Below, one piece after another: positions 11,621 to 19,312 of a DNA stretch of 37,437 nt. Made by a program: the position numbers and the translations under genes. This DNA is from Candidatus Saccharimonadota bacterium (GTDB lineage: Bacteria; Patescibacteriota; Saccharimonadia; Saccharimonadales; SZUA-47): NCBI GenBank assembly GCA_020428465.1, contig JAGQMY010000009.1, positions 1 through 37,437 of the forward strand, read 5' to 3'. Under the pieces are notes generated by a model, which was given only the letters and a program-made list of their open reading frames with translations, searched no databases and had not been told where the DNA came from. Numbering within the stretch: the first letter of the stretch is position 1; every line of letters begins with the position of its first letter.

Positions 11621-11700
11621 AGCACTTTGAATAAAAAAAGTGCTCAAAAACAAAAACGCCTCTGTAACAACGACTCCTCGCAGGTCGTTGTTCTTTATTT
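11621..11700 (+). ncRNA. Short two-hairpin leader RNA ending in a terminator-like hairpin
   Basis: The predicted transcript opens with a hairpin of AGCACTTT and AAAGTGCT (11621-11644). A second hairpin of ACAACGAC and GTCGTTGT (11667-11691) is followed by TCTTTATTT. It is either an 80-nt small RNA or an attenuator for the ComM/YifB gene, whose ATG is 64 bases further on. Confidence 0.5.
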
Positions 11701-11755
11701 GGTACCTAATAATTTAAGTTTGCATTTCTAAATACAATTCGCCTAAAGTATAGCT

Positions 11756-13282
11756 ATGAATACGGTTAAATCTGTATATGATGGGTCCGGTGATGGGCTT
11801 ATTGTTGATATACAGTCACATCTCGCAAATGGATTGCCTGGCATACAAATAATAGGTTCTGTTGGTAAGAGCTTGGATGAATCAAAAGATAGAATTAAAA
11901 GCGCTTTTGCTAGCTCTAAAATAGAAATCCCACGTAAGAAAATAACTGTGAACATAGCACCTTCTGACCTATCAAAGTCTGGATCACAGTTTGATGTTGC
12001 GATTGCCTTATCAATATTATTAGAATCCGGTCAGTTAAAAAATTATCAGTTTGAAGATGTTGCAGTAATTGGTGAACTCGGCTTAGATGGTCAAATTAAA
12101 TCGGTACGCGGAATCATAGGCAAAATACTAATTGCTAAAAAACAAGGTATTAAAAAGTTCATTATTCCTGATAAGAACATGAAGCAAGCCTTGCTTATAC
12201 CAAAAATATGGATTTCTTCATTTAAAGATCTCTCAGATCTATATGAAAATTTGTCTCGACAAAATGTTGAATTTACAGACTCGGGCACGGGGTTAGAAAT
12301 AGATATCGTTAAACATCAAGAATTAAACTCGGTAGCCGTTGATTTCTCAGACGTTATCGGCCAAGAATCTGCAAAAAGAGCATTAGAGATAGCTGCCGCG
12401 GGCCAACACAACGTTCTGCTAAGTGGACCACCTGGGGTCGGAAAAAGCATGCTTGCTAAAGCTCTTATTAGTATAATGCCTCCGCTGTCTAGGGATGAGA
12501 TTATCGACATAACTCATTTGCATAGTTTAGTAGGCGCTAGTAACGATGCTTTAATTCTTGAAAGACCACTGCGCTCACCACACCATAGCACAAGTGATAT
12601 AGCTTTAATTGGCGGAGGCCAAAAACCTAAACCAGGAGAAGTAACATTAAGCCACTGTGGCGTTCTTTTTCTCGACGAGCTACCTGAATTTAAACGTTCA
12701 GCACTTGAGAGCTTGAGACAGCCTTTAGAAGACAAGCTCGTGACAGTTTCTCGCGCACAAGATCGAGCAACCTACCCTGCTAATTTCATTCTTATTGCAA
12801 CAAAGAACCCCTGTCCTTGTGGTTATTACGGAAGTAGTAAACCTTGTATTTGTACACCTTTGGAAATAGAACGATATAATAAAAAACTTTCGGGTCCTCT
12901 TCTTGACCGTATTGACCTGCACGTTACAGTTGATTCAATTGATCACAGTGCACTACTCAGAGAAGGAATACCTACAGGTGAAAATAGCTCTAAGATTAGA
13001 AAACGAGTTATCGATACTATTCTAAAACAACGATCTAGATATAAAAGTGAAACTATTAGAAACGGTAACATTAGTAATAAAACACTGAAAGCAAGTAGCA
13101 GGATAATGCCAGAAGCAAAAGAGCTACTAGACAAGGCCGCTGAAAAACTCGATATCTCCGCACGGGTTTATATGAAAACCGTAAAAGTAGCCCGCACAAT
13201 AGCAGATCTTGATGGCTCTGAAGACATACAAACCAAGCACATTACTGAAGCTTTACGCTACAGACCCTTAAGTCTCTCTTGA
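11756..13282 (+). CDS. comM: ComM/YifB family Mg-chelatase-like AAA+ ATPase
   Basis: This 508-residue protein matches the ComM/YifB family, hexameric helicase-like ATPases that help branch migration during natural transformation. The N-terminal third is the Lon/S16-like domain typical of the family (MNTVKSVYDGSGDGLIVDIQ). The AAA+ domain has Walker A GPPGVGKSM and Walker B GVLFLDELPEF. The Cys-rich insert NPCPCGYYGSSKPCIC and the C-terminal Mg_chelatase_C segment are also present. Length is normal. If the VirD4-like ATPase next door takes part in DNA import, the pair would fit a competence role, but that is inference. Confidence 0.93.
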   Translation: MNTVKSVYDGSGDGLIVDIQSHLANGLPGIQIIGSVGKSLDESKDRIKSAFASSKIEIPRKKITVNIAPSDLSKSGSQFDVAIALSILLESGQLKNYQFEDVAVIGELGLDGQIKSVRGIIGKILIAKKQGIKKFIIPDKNMKQALLIPKIWISSFKDLSDLYENLSRQNVEFTDSGTGLEIDIVKHQELNSVAVDFSDVIGQESAKRALEIAAAGQHNVLLSGPPGVGKSMLAKALISIMPPLSRDEIIDITHLHSLVGASNDALILERPLRSPHHSTSDIALIGGGQKPKPGEVTLSHCGVLFLDELPEFKRSALESLRQPLEDKLVTVSRAQDRATYPANFILIATKNPCPCGYYGSSKPCICTPLEIERYNKKLSGPLLDRIDLHVTVDSIDHSALLREGIPTGENSSKIRKRVIDTILKQRSRYKSETIRNGNISNKTLKASSRIMPEAKELLDKAAEKLDISARVYMKTVKVARTIADLDGSEDIQTKHITEALRYRPLSLS

Positions 13283-13343
13283 AAACAGTAGTAAATTTTG
13301 ATATTATTTAATCCAAAATTAAGCAATAACAAGGAGCGAGCCA

Positions 13344-13874
13344 ATTAGCAACGTAACCCGCTTGAATCATCAGATTCGGGCGCCCAAACTTAGAGTCATT
13401 GACGAGGATGGAAACCAACTTGGAATATTGACGCGAGCTGAAGCCTTAGCTGCAGCAGAAGAAGCCGAGTTAGATCTAGTAGAAATATCACCGCAAGCAG
13501 ATCCACCGGTTGCCAAAATCATTGATTGGGGTAAGTTTAATTACCAGAGAACTAAGCAATTGCAGAAAAACAAGCGAAATGCTAAATCACTTGAGGTAAA
13601 GCAAATGCGTGTAGGTTTGAAGATAAGTGACCACGACCTAGAGGTAAAAGCGAAGAAAGTAAGAGAATTCCTCGAAGAAGGTCATAAAGTTAAATACACA
13701 CTAAAGTTCAAAGGTAGAGAATTAGCCCACCGAGACGTAGGCTTCAATCTTGCCCAAAAGATTATAGATAAGTTCGGAGAAACCGTATTGGTAGACCAAC
13801 AGCCAATATTCGCGGGTAAACAGTTAACGTTCGTTATAAGGAGATCACAGAATGCCAAAGCTAAAAACCCATAG
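13344..13874 (+). CDS. infC: Translation initiation factor IF-3 with an ATT start codon
   Basis: IF3 binds the 30S subunit, prevents premature 50S joining and proofreads start codon choice. Starting at ATT 13344 gives 176 residues, with the N-terminal stretch RLNHQIRAPKLRVIDEDGNQ followed by the IF3 C-terminal domain (VKQMRVGLKISDHDLEVKAKK). The start was chosen because AAGGAG (13331-13336) lies seven bases before ATT, and the family expects residues before NHQIRAP. The in-frame TTG at 13362 is 25 bases from the SD, too far. IF3 in E. coli also uses ATT, so that IF3 represses its own initiation. The same autoregulation is likely here. Confidence 0.93.
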   Translation: MSNVTRLNHQIRAPKLRVIDEDGNQLGILTRAEALAAAEEAELDLVEISPQADPPVAKIIDWGKFNYQRTKQLQKNKRNAKSLEVKQMRVGLKISDHDLEVKAKKVREFLEEGHKVKYTLKFKGRELAHRDVGFNLAQKIIDKFGETVLVDQQPIFAGKQLTFVIRRSQNAKAKNP

Positions 13875-14046
13875 TGGCACCAAAGACAGGGTTAGAATTA
13901 ATAAGAACGGTAAAGTCTTAAGACGAAAAGCAACCGGAAACCACCTTCTACAGAAAAAGAGCAAAAGCCGAAAGCGAACTTTTGCCGGAGTAAAAGAAGT
14001 AAGCGGTAAACAAGCAAAGAACATAAAGTTGAATTTAGGAGTCTAA
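13852..14046 (+). CDS. rpmI: 50S ribosomal protein L35
   Basis: This is a 64-residue, very basic protein (MPKLKTHSGTKDRVRINKNG) of the large subunit, full length for L35. The ATG lies 23 bases inside the 3' end of infC and has its own AAGGAG about eight bases upstream within infC, so translation is coupled. The order infC-rpmI-rplT is the standard bacterial operon. Confidence 0.96.
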   Translation: MPKLKTHSGTKDRVRINKNGKVLRRKATGNHLLQKKSKSRKRTFAGVKEVSGKQAKNIKLNLGV

Positions 14047-14063
14047 GGAGAGGACAATAAATT

Positions 14064-14408
14064 ATGAGAGTAAAAAGAGGCGTAACCGCTAGAGCTCGAC
14101 ACAATAAGATACGACGCGGAACCAAGGGTATGACCCTACCCAACAGATCGAGTGTTAGACGTGGTAAACAGGCGCTTGTTAAAGCACTAGAAAATGCACA
14201 CAGAGATCGAAGAGAGAAAAAGCGTACATTTAGACAGTTATGGAACGCCAGAATCAATGCAGCTGCTAGAGAGAACGGTACCACATACAGTCAATTAATG
14301 CATGGTATGAAGGCTAAGGATATTAATATCGACCGAAAAATGTTAAGTGAAATTGCAGTCAATGACAGCGATGCTTTTTCAGTTATTGTTAAAGAAGCAG
14401 TTAAATAG
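14064..14408 (+). CDS. rplT: 50S ribosomal protein L20
   Basis: L20 is a 23S-binding assembly protein. It has 114 residues and typical sequence (MRVKRGVTARARHNKIRRGT, then NRSSVRRGKQALVKALENA). AAGGAGAGG (14046-14054) precedes the ATG, 17 bases after the rpmI stop. In other bacteria L20 represses this operon through an mRNA structure. I did not find a clear mimic here. Confidence 0.96.
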   Translation: MRVKRGVTARARHNKIRRGTKGMTLPNRSSVRRGKQALVKALENAHRDRREKKRTFRQLWNARINAAARENGTTYSQLMHGMKAKDINIDRKMLSEIAVNDSDAFSVIVKEAVK

Positions 14409-14431
14409 AACTCTTGCAACAAGATTAAAAC

Positions 14432-14464
14432 TAAAAAACCCTCGTAAATCGAGGGTTTTTTAAT
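14432..14464. terminator. Bidirectional terminator between rplT and rnpB
   Basis: A stem of AAAAAACCCTCG and CGAGGGTTTTTT with a short loop. Ts follow on the plus strand after rplT, and the mirrored T-run serves the minus strand just after the rnpB 3' end. It closes both converging transcripts. Confidence 0.85.
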
Positions 14465-14465
14465 A

Positions 14466-14921
14466 CCAAACATACGAGTAAGCCGGGTTCTGTCCCCACA
14501 CCTTAATTGAAACGTTTAAACTGATGTTATAGCTAATCAAGGTGCGGGTGATAATCATCTATCTAGTCCGCTGATTGCTCAGAACGGATCAAGCGGTTTT
14601 TATCGCAAAATTCAGTAAGGCAACTGGCCGAATTCGGCAAAATTTCGCTCCTTGCAGCTGACAGGGTTTACCATTTTAGCAAGTCACCCTGCTAAACAAC
14701 GATTTTTTAATATTCGTTCTTTTCACCTTTTCCCCTCATCCCTACAGACGATATGGATACGCTAATTACTTCTATATCTCATCTGTAAAGATGAGGGGTA
14801 GTCTTGTTTCTGTGGCACTTTCCCTAAGATCACTCTTGGTTGCCGTTAGCAACTGTCAAACCTTAATGCTGCCCGGACTTTCCTCCCGCCAGCTGGCGGG
14901 CGATTATCACTGCATGTTTGG
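14466..14921 (-). ncRNA. rnpB: RNase P RNA (catalytic subunit)
   Basis: This ribozyme cleaves the 5' leader of pre-tRNA. On the minus strand the 5' part has the diagnostic GAGGAAAGTCCGGGC (14876-14890) and the 3' part ACAGAACCCGGCTTAC. The ends pair as helix P1: CCAAACAT (14914-14921) with ATGTTTGG (14466-14473). This gives about 456 nt, slightly long for a type A RNA. It begins about six bases after the stop of the RNase HI gene. Confidence 0.95.
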
Positions 14922-14925
14922 CAAG

Positions 14926-14940
14926 ATTTATTGTACTACA
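14926..14940 (-). promoter_or_regulatory. rnpB -10 box overlapping the RNase HI stop codon
   Basis: On the minus strand the last codons of the RNase HI gene read GTA CAA TAA, which contains TACAAT. Seven bases later comes the G that starts the rnpB P1 helix, the expected distance to a start site. The -35 region is weak (TTGATG at a 21-base spacing). Confidence 0.5.
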
Positions 14941-15743
14941 TCTTCGTCTTTTATTGCATCAAGAGCTTTGTTGACTTCTCTATCAGCAAGTTTGTTCATT
15001 TCTCGTGGCACGTGTGTAATCGAAAAATTCTTGAAAGAGGCCTGGAGCTTCTTCGCTGTTTCGTATAAAGACCATAAATCTCTATTTTTTACTTTAAATA
15101 TCCCCTTTAGCTGATTTACGACTAGCATGCTATCCATTCTTACCTGAAGCTCTTTGACATTTTTTTGCCTACACCATTCCATGCCAGCTATTAATGCGTG
15201 GTATTCTGCTTGGTTGTTTGTGGTAATACCGAGATACTTATTCCAGGTTTCGAGTAGATTATTTGCAGTATCCATAACTACGAACCCCGCAGCTGAAGGG
15301 CCTGGATTACCCCTTGAGCCACCATCCGCAAACATAATCGCCTCATTTATATTAGTAGCGCCCGAGTCTGCTTGTGCCATATAAGGTAAAGCGGATGTAT
15401 AAGGTTTAAATTCAAATGTGATAATTTTAACGATTGACTCTCCGTCTATTTCTTCGCCGTAAAACCTCCGTAAAAAATCATAAAGCGAGTCCCTGTCTAA
15501 ACTAACCAACTCCGAACTTTCTAGAAGCTCAAGTGGCACATCGTCTAGTTTAAATACCTGAATACCCTTTACGTTAATTTCGCCAGTTATTGTCCATTGC
15601 TGTGGTTTGTTTGACGATACTTTATCAACGAGCTGAATAACATCGCCCACACGAATATTCTTATCGTCTATACGTATTGTTTTATTTTTTAATCCTTCGA
15701 ATATTGAAACTGCGTAGTCATGGTTAAATTTTAGGTATTTCAT
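14928..15743 (-). CDS. rnhA: ASCH-like domain fused to ribonuclease HI
   Basis: The C-terminal half (residues 133-271) is an RNase HI, which degrades RNA in RNA-DNA hybrids. The catalytic residues are visible: Asp140 in FADGGSRGNPGPSAAG, Glu180 in TTNNQAEYHALIAGME, Asp204 in RMDSMLVVNQLKG and Asp254 in KLADREVNKALD. The first 110 residues (MKYLKFNHDYAVSIFEGLKN, then IRVGDVIQLVD) resemble an ASCH/PUA-like RNA-binding domain. Such a fusion is unusual: eukaryotic-type RNase H uses a different N-terminal domain. The start is three bases after the M50 protease stop, so the two are co-transcribed. Confidence 0.88.
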   Translation of the reverse strand: MKYLKFNHDYAVSIFEGLKNKTIRIDDKNIRVGDVIQLVDKVSSNKPQQWTITGEINVKGIQVFKLDDVPLELLESSELVSLDRDSLYDFLRRFYGEEIDGESIVKIITFEFKPYTSALPYMAQADSGATNINEAIMFADGGSRGNPGPSAAGFVVMDTANNLLETWNKYLGITTNNQAEYHALIAGMEWCRQKNVKELQVRMDSMLVVNQLKGIFKVKNRDLWSLYETAKKLQASFKNFSITHVPREMNKLADREVNKALDAIKDEDVVQ

Positions 15744-15745
15744 CT

Positions 15746-16372
15746 TTATCTAATCAAAATGTTTAAAATAAAATCACCGGCATTGATTAGAATTGGTCCC
15801 AGTACACTGAGTAACAAAAATATAATCATTATCGATATAAATATTCCCATTTGCTCCATTTTTTCCATTAAAACCTGCAAACTTCTAGGTGCTAAAGCAT
15901 ATAAAAGTCGTGAACCGTCTAGCGGAGGTATGGGGAGCATGTTAAACACAAACAAGCGCACATTAAGCTCAATGAAAAGAGTAAATAAGTCTCTTATACT
16001 ACCTGGGTTAAGCGAAAGACCATTCAAAACAATCGAAGCTATGGTAGCCAGTAGTAAGTTTGTTAAAGGCCCAGCTATTCCGATCGCTGCTAAGCCCATT
16101 TCGTCTCCGCTAACCCTATTTACGTTGATTGGGACGGGTTTTGCTGCCAAAATCGGTGGCAACCCCATTAATATCATAAAAACAGGTAGAGCGATGGTTA
16201 ACATTGGATCGATATGCCTTAAAGGATTAAGGCTAATCCTACCTCTAGAGTGAGCCAGGTCGTCACCCAGCTTGTAAGCAATATAAGCGTGCATTGTCTC
16301 GTGCAGCGATATCGAAATAAATAGGAAAAGCGCAAATACCGCTAAACCTGATAACGAAACTGCATTTTGCAT
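15746..16372 (-). CDS. Site-2 protease family (M50) membrane metalloprotease
   Basis: This 208-residue membrane protein belongs to the small M50 site-2 protease group. The zinc motif HETMH (residues 24-28) is in the first membrane helix. The third ligand Asp152 is in NMLPIPPLDGSRLL, the NPxPPLDG equivalent. Four to five hydrophobic helices fill the rest. There is no PDZ domain, so it is not RseP itself. Substrates are unknown. It is the first gene of a unit with the ASCH-RNase HI gene. Confidence 0.9.
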   Translation of the reverse strand: MQNAVSLSGLAVFALFLFISISLHETMHAYIAYKLGDDLAHSRGRISLNPLRHIDPMLTIALPVFMILMGLPPILAAKPVPINVNRVSGDEMGLAAIGIAGPLTNLLLATIASIVLNGLSLNPGSIRDLFTLFIELNVRLFVFNMLPIPPLDGSRLLYALAPRSLQVLMEKMEQMGIFISIMIIFLLLSVLGPILINAGDFILNILIR

Positions 16373-16410
16373 AGTAGTTATTATAACAGCCTGCTTCGGA
16401 TATATAGGAG

Positions 16411-16439
16411 TTGACCAAACGGAGTTAAAATAGTAAAAT
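16411..16439 (+). promoter_or_regulatory. rpmB promoter
   Basis: TTGACC (16411-16416), 17 bases, TAAAAT (16434-16439). The expected start is near 16446, giving a leader of about 24 bases with AGGA before the ATG at 16470. Confidence 0.65.
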
Positions 16440-16469
16440 TAATAACTAAATAACTGTAATAGGATAACT

Positions 16470-16664
16470 ATGAAGAAATGTGAAATCACAGGTAAAGGTA
16501 AGCAATTTGGCAATAATGTCAGCTTTTCTCAGCGCCACACCCGAAGAACTTGGGAGCCCAACCTTCAGAAAAAGACTCTGATTGTCGACGGTAAAAAGAT
16601 TAGAGTAAAGATTAGCACTAGTGCACTGAGAACTCTTAAACGCAAAGGCGTTGTAGCTAAATAA
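16470..16664 (+). CDS. rpmB: 50S ribosomal protein L28
   Basis: This 64-residue basic protein has the L28 signature: MKKCEITGKGKQFGNNVSFS, then RRTWEPNLQKKTL. Only one N-terminal Cys is present, so it is not the four-Cys zinc form. It is monocistronic, with its own promoter and terminator. Confidence 0.95.
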   Translation: MKKCEITGKGKQFGNNVSFSQRHTRRTWEPNLQKKTLIVDGKKIRVKISTSALRTLKRKGVVAK

Positions 16665-16677
16665 ATCTGCTTGATAA

Positions 16678-16713
16678 AACACCCAGCTAGTAATATGGCT
16701 GGGTGTTTTTTAT
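16678..16713 (+). terminator. Terminator after rpmB
   Basis: ACACCCAGC pairs with GCTGGGTGT, followed by a run of Ts. The mirrored A-tract could let it also act on the minus strand. Confidence 0.85.
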
Positions 16714-16761
16714 ATGTCCGATTTTTTAAATATCTTTATATTAAGTTTAGATTTTAGAGAT

Positions 16762-17403
16762 TTACTTTGTATTGAGGACAACGACTTTAGTCTGAGAGCC
16801 AGTATCTTCAATAGATTTAGATAACTTAAAACTATCCATTTTTTCGGCCGATGCTAGTGGCGCAACTTTGCCAAATTCTTCTAGCTCAATTGCCGGTACT
16901 TCATAATTTATGCCTTTGATGGCGTACTGAGACGGGATAACAATATCTGGTTCGACTTTTTTTATTATTGAAGCAGCACCTGTAATATCAAGTGTGAAGC
17001 CGTTCCCACCGATTGGTAGAATTAATACGTCCGTTCCACTTATAACTTCTAGTGCCTCGTCGGAGATGTCTGGATGTATATGACCAATAATTGTAGCCGT
17101 TTGATTGTTATACATGAATTGAAATACGGTTGCTGTTTTTTGGTCTTCAGTATCGATATGAGCCCTTACCTGAATACCCCTGACAGTCAGATCACCAACT
17201 TCAAACTCTCCGGCCGCATCAATTACTAGACGAGCGGATTTAACAGCTTGTTCATCTTCGAGCGACTTAGATGTGTAGAATGCTACAACCTTATCTGTTG
17301 TTATAGATTTTTTACCTATTTTGTTTAAATTGTCGTCTATAACAATGGTCGTATCTTTTGTCTTTAATTTAAAACAATTGCCACCATAGAATTCTATTTC
17401 CAT
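16762..17403 (-). CDS. Degenerate metallo-beta-lactamase-fold protein (UlaG-like)
   Basis: This 213-residue protein has the overall pattern of UlaG-like MBL-fold hydrolases: a beta-rich start (IEFYGGNCFKLKTKDTTIVI), a GEFEVGDLTVRGI segment, and a C-terminal VEPDIVIPSQYAI. The zinc-binding HxHxDH motif is missing: the corresponding loop reads FYTSKSLEDE. Only GHIHPDISDE later in the protein has closely spaced His and Asp. It has probably lost or changed metal chemistry. Function unknown. It is a separate minus-strand gene 47 bases from the next one. Confidence 0.65.
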   Translation of the reverse strand: MEIEFYGGNCFKLKTKDTTIVIDDNLNKIGKKSITTDKVVAFYTSKSLEDEQAVKSARLVIDAAGEFEVGDLTVRGIQVRAHIDTEDQKTATVFQFMYNNQTATIIGHIHPDISDEALEVISGTDVLILPIGGNGFTLDITGAASIIKKVEPDIVIPSQYAIKGINYEVPAIELEEFGKVAPLASAEKMDSFKLSKSIEDTGSQTKVVVLNTK

Positions 17404-17450
17404 ATTTATCTCCTAGTTTTATTCTATTCTAACACTTAAGCTAAGTGTTT

Positions 17451-18089
17451 TTATTTTTGTGTAAATAAATCTGACTTATCAATGATTATTTCGTTTTTAG
17501 CACCAATGACTTGCAACCAGAACTTATCATTGACCTGCCGTCGATAATTCCATTCATCTAGGTCCATCACGGCGTATCTTAGCTCTTTTCCCTCTTGTTT
17601 TTCGAGTTCTGAAACAGCCGACTCTGCTCTTGAATCTGGCACATCACCAACTATCAATATATCTATCGGCGAGCTGTCATCCCTAGTAAATACACCAGAA
17701 TAAAGTAAGCCGAAAATATTTCCAGTCTTGTCCCAAATATTAGCATCGACTATAGGTGCTACTGGCGCGGTTAACGATTCTGTCTTTGGTTCATCTTCAC
17801 TAGCATCTGACTTTTGCTTGAGTACTTTGGAAGAACGCTTACCGGTGAATAACTCTCTGAGTGCGTTGTAGTGTTCATACTTTTGGTTAACTTCATAGTA
17901 AAGCTTGTTATTTGTGCTGTCAGAACTTATTAACCCAATTGACAGTAAGTTAGCTAGCTCCCGACGTACAGAATTAATTTGTTCATCTATTTTTCTGGTT
18001 ATTTCACGTACATAAAAAGACCTGTTCGGATTACTCATAAAAAGTTTTAACAGTTTTACACGAGTTTTAGAACCAAATAATTGCTCCAT
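17451..18089 (-). CDS. Winged-helix DNA-binding protein with a C-terminal nucleotidyltransferase-like domain
   Basis: This 212-residue protein begins with an ArsR/MarR-type winged helix (FGSKTRVKLLKLFMSNPNRS, then FYVREITRKIDEQINSVRRE). An acidic linker follows, and then a C-terminal domain with SPIDILIVGDVPDSRAESAV. That pattern recalls the minimal nucleotidyltransferase fold linked to winged helices in many CPR and archaeal proteins, but no complete GSx(n)DxD active site is seen. It is likely a transcription regulator. It lies 33 bases downstream of miaA and may share its transcript. Confidence 0.7.
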   Translation of the reverse strand: MEQLFGSKTRVKLLKLFMSNPNRSFYVREITRKIDEQINSVRRELANLLSIGLISSDSTNNKLYYEVNQKYEHYNALRELFTGKRSSKVLKQKSDASEDEPKTESLTAPVAPIVDANIWDKTGNIFGLLYSGVFTRDDSSPIDILIVGDVPDSRAESAVSELEKQEGKELRYAVMDLDEWNYRRQVNDKFWLQVIGAKNEIIIDKSDLFTQK

Positions 18090-18122
18090 AACAATATTGT
18101 AACAGATGTGTTCAATAATGTG

Positions 18123-18989
18123 CTACTTGAGCTTTGAATGAACAAAATTTAAGGCTTCTTCGCTTGATTTAAACCATTTGATAGCTTTGTTCCTTTTAAA
18201 CCAAGCGATTTGCCGTTTTGCCAGATTACGATCATTCTTAATATACTGAGCTACACATTCTTCAATGGGCACTAGATTAATAAAATGGGGTTTAATTGCT
18301 TTATAAAATGGCGCCAGAGTTGCTGGGACATTTTCGCCGTACTTTTCAAACAGCATCTTTGCTTCATCGACTGCACCGTTTTTTATCATCGATTTTGCTC
18401 TTTTGGTTATCCTTTCCTCTAAAATTTCTAGCCCTGGATTAATACCAATTATCAGAATATTGTTCTTTAATTTACCCCGTTTTTTATTAATGCCACCTTG
18501 TTCGATAGCCCTAATAAGGTAACGTTTATTTTTATTATTTTCAGGCATTTCAATATTTCTAGCTGTGATGATTTCTTGCAACTGTTCGATTGTCATAAGC
18601 TCAAGTTCAGACCTTAATTGCTCATTTTCCAAAGGTCCAAACTCATAATCATAAAGAAGCCCGTCTATGTATAGACCACTACCACCTACAATTATCGGCA
18701 ATTTACTACGACTTAAGATATCTTTGATTGCCATTTGTGCATCACGCTTGAATTGAGCGGCGCTATACCGTTCGTTAGGCTCAACAACATCTAGGCACCA
18801 GTGCTTTACTTCTTTTCGCTCATTAAGTGATGGTTTAGCGGTAGCAATGTCTAAGTTTTTGTAAATAGTTCGTGAGTCGGCGCAGATAATCTCACCGTTG
18901 AGTTCTTTAGCTATTTGTATTCCAAGGTCGCTTTTACCGCTCGCTGTTGGACCAACAATATAGATTGTATTAATGCCTTCGATCGTCAT
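18123..18989 (-). CDS. miaA: tRNA dimethylallyltransferase
   Basis: MiaA adds a dimethylallyl group to A37 of tRNAs reading U-starting codons. It has 288 residues. The P-loop GPTASGKS is at 13-20, the catalytic Asp38 is in ICADSRTIYKNLDIATAKP, and the DMAPP and tRNA contacts are in the IIVGGSGLYIDGLLYDY region. The start overlaps the upstream ATL gene by four bases (ATGA). It belongs to the thrS-HAD-ATL-miaA unit. Confidence 0.95.
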   Translation of the reverse strand: MTIEGINTIYIVGPTASGKSDLGIQIAKELNGEIICADSRTIYKNLDIATAKPSLNERKEVKHWCLDVVEPNERYSAAQFKRDAQMAIKDILSRSKLPIIVGGSGLYIDGLLYDYEFGPLENEQLRSELELMTIEQLQEIITARNIEMPENNKNKRYLIRAIEQGGINKKRGKLKNNILIIGINPGLEILEERITKRAKSMIKNGAVDEAKMLFEKYGENVPATLAPFYKAIKPHFINLVPIEECVAQYIKNDRNLAKRQIAWFKRNKAIKWFKSSEEALNFVHSKLK

Positions 18990-19312
18990 TTGTTAGGAGC
19001 CCAGATTAATTCATCGATATTAACAAAGAAATTATCATTATTACCTATTACGGTAACACCTTCCGCCTCTAAATGTAGTTTTTGAGCTTGGCGTCCTCCA
19101 TGATATCCACTAGCCAGTCCGCCTCTTTTGTTTACGACTCGATGCCAGGGCAAATCTACTGGCCCATAATGAGCAATTCCGCCGACGATTCTAGAAGCCC
19201 GCGCATTACCGCAAAGTCCGGCAATCTGCCCATAAGTCATGACCCTTCCAGCGGGTATCTGCGCAACAAGTGCACAAACTAGTTCAGCAAATTTTCCTTC
19301 ATTATCTACCAT
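18986..19312 (-). CDS. Alkyltransferase-like protein (ATL), Cys-to-Trp MGMT homologue
   Basis: This 108-residue protein matches the O6-alkylguanine DNA alkyltransferase C-terminal domain. The helix-turn-helix and Arg finger region read TYGQIAGLCGNARASRIVGG. The acceptor motif PCHRV is PWHRV, with Trp at residue 56. This Trp defines ATL proteins, which bind alkylated DNA and flag it for nucleotide excision repair instead of removing the alkyl group. The gene overlaps miaA by four bases and the HAD gene by 11. Confidence 0.92.
   Translation of the reverse strand: MVDNEGKFAELVCALVAQIPAGRVMTYGQIAGLCGNARASRIVGGIAHYGPVDLPWHRVVNKRGGLASGYHGGRQAQKLHLEAEGVTVIGNNDNFFVNIDELIWAPNK

Noticed and set aside
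13898-14284. 128-codon minus-strand frame opposite rpmI and rplT
   Set aside because: It is a shadow frame of two well-conserved ribosomal protein genes.
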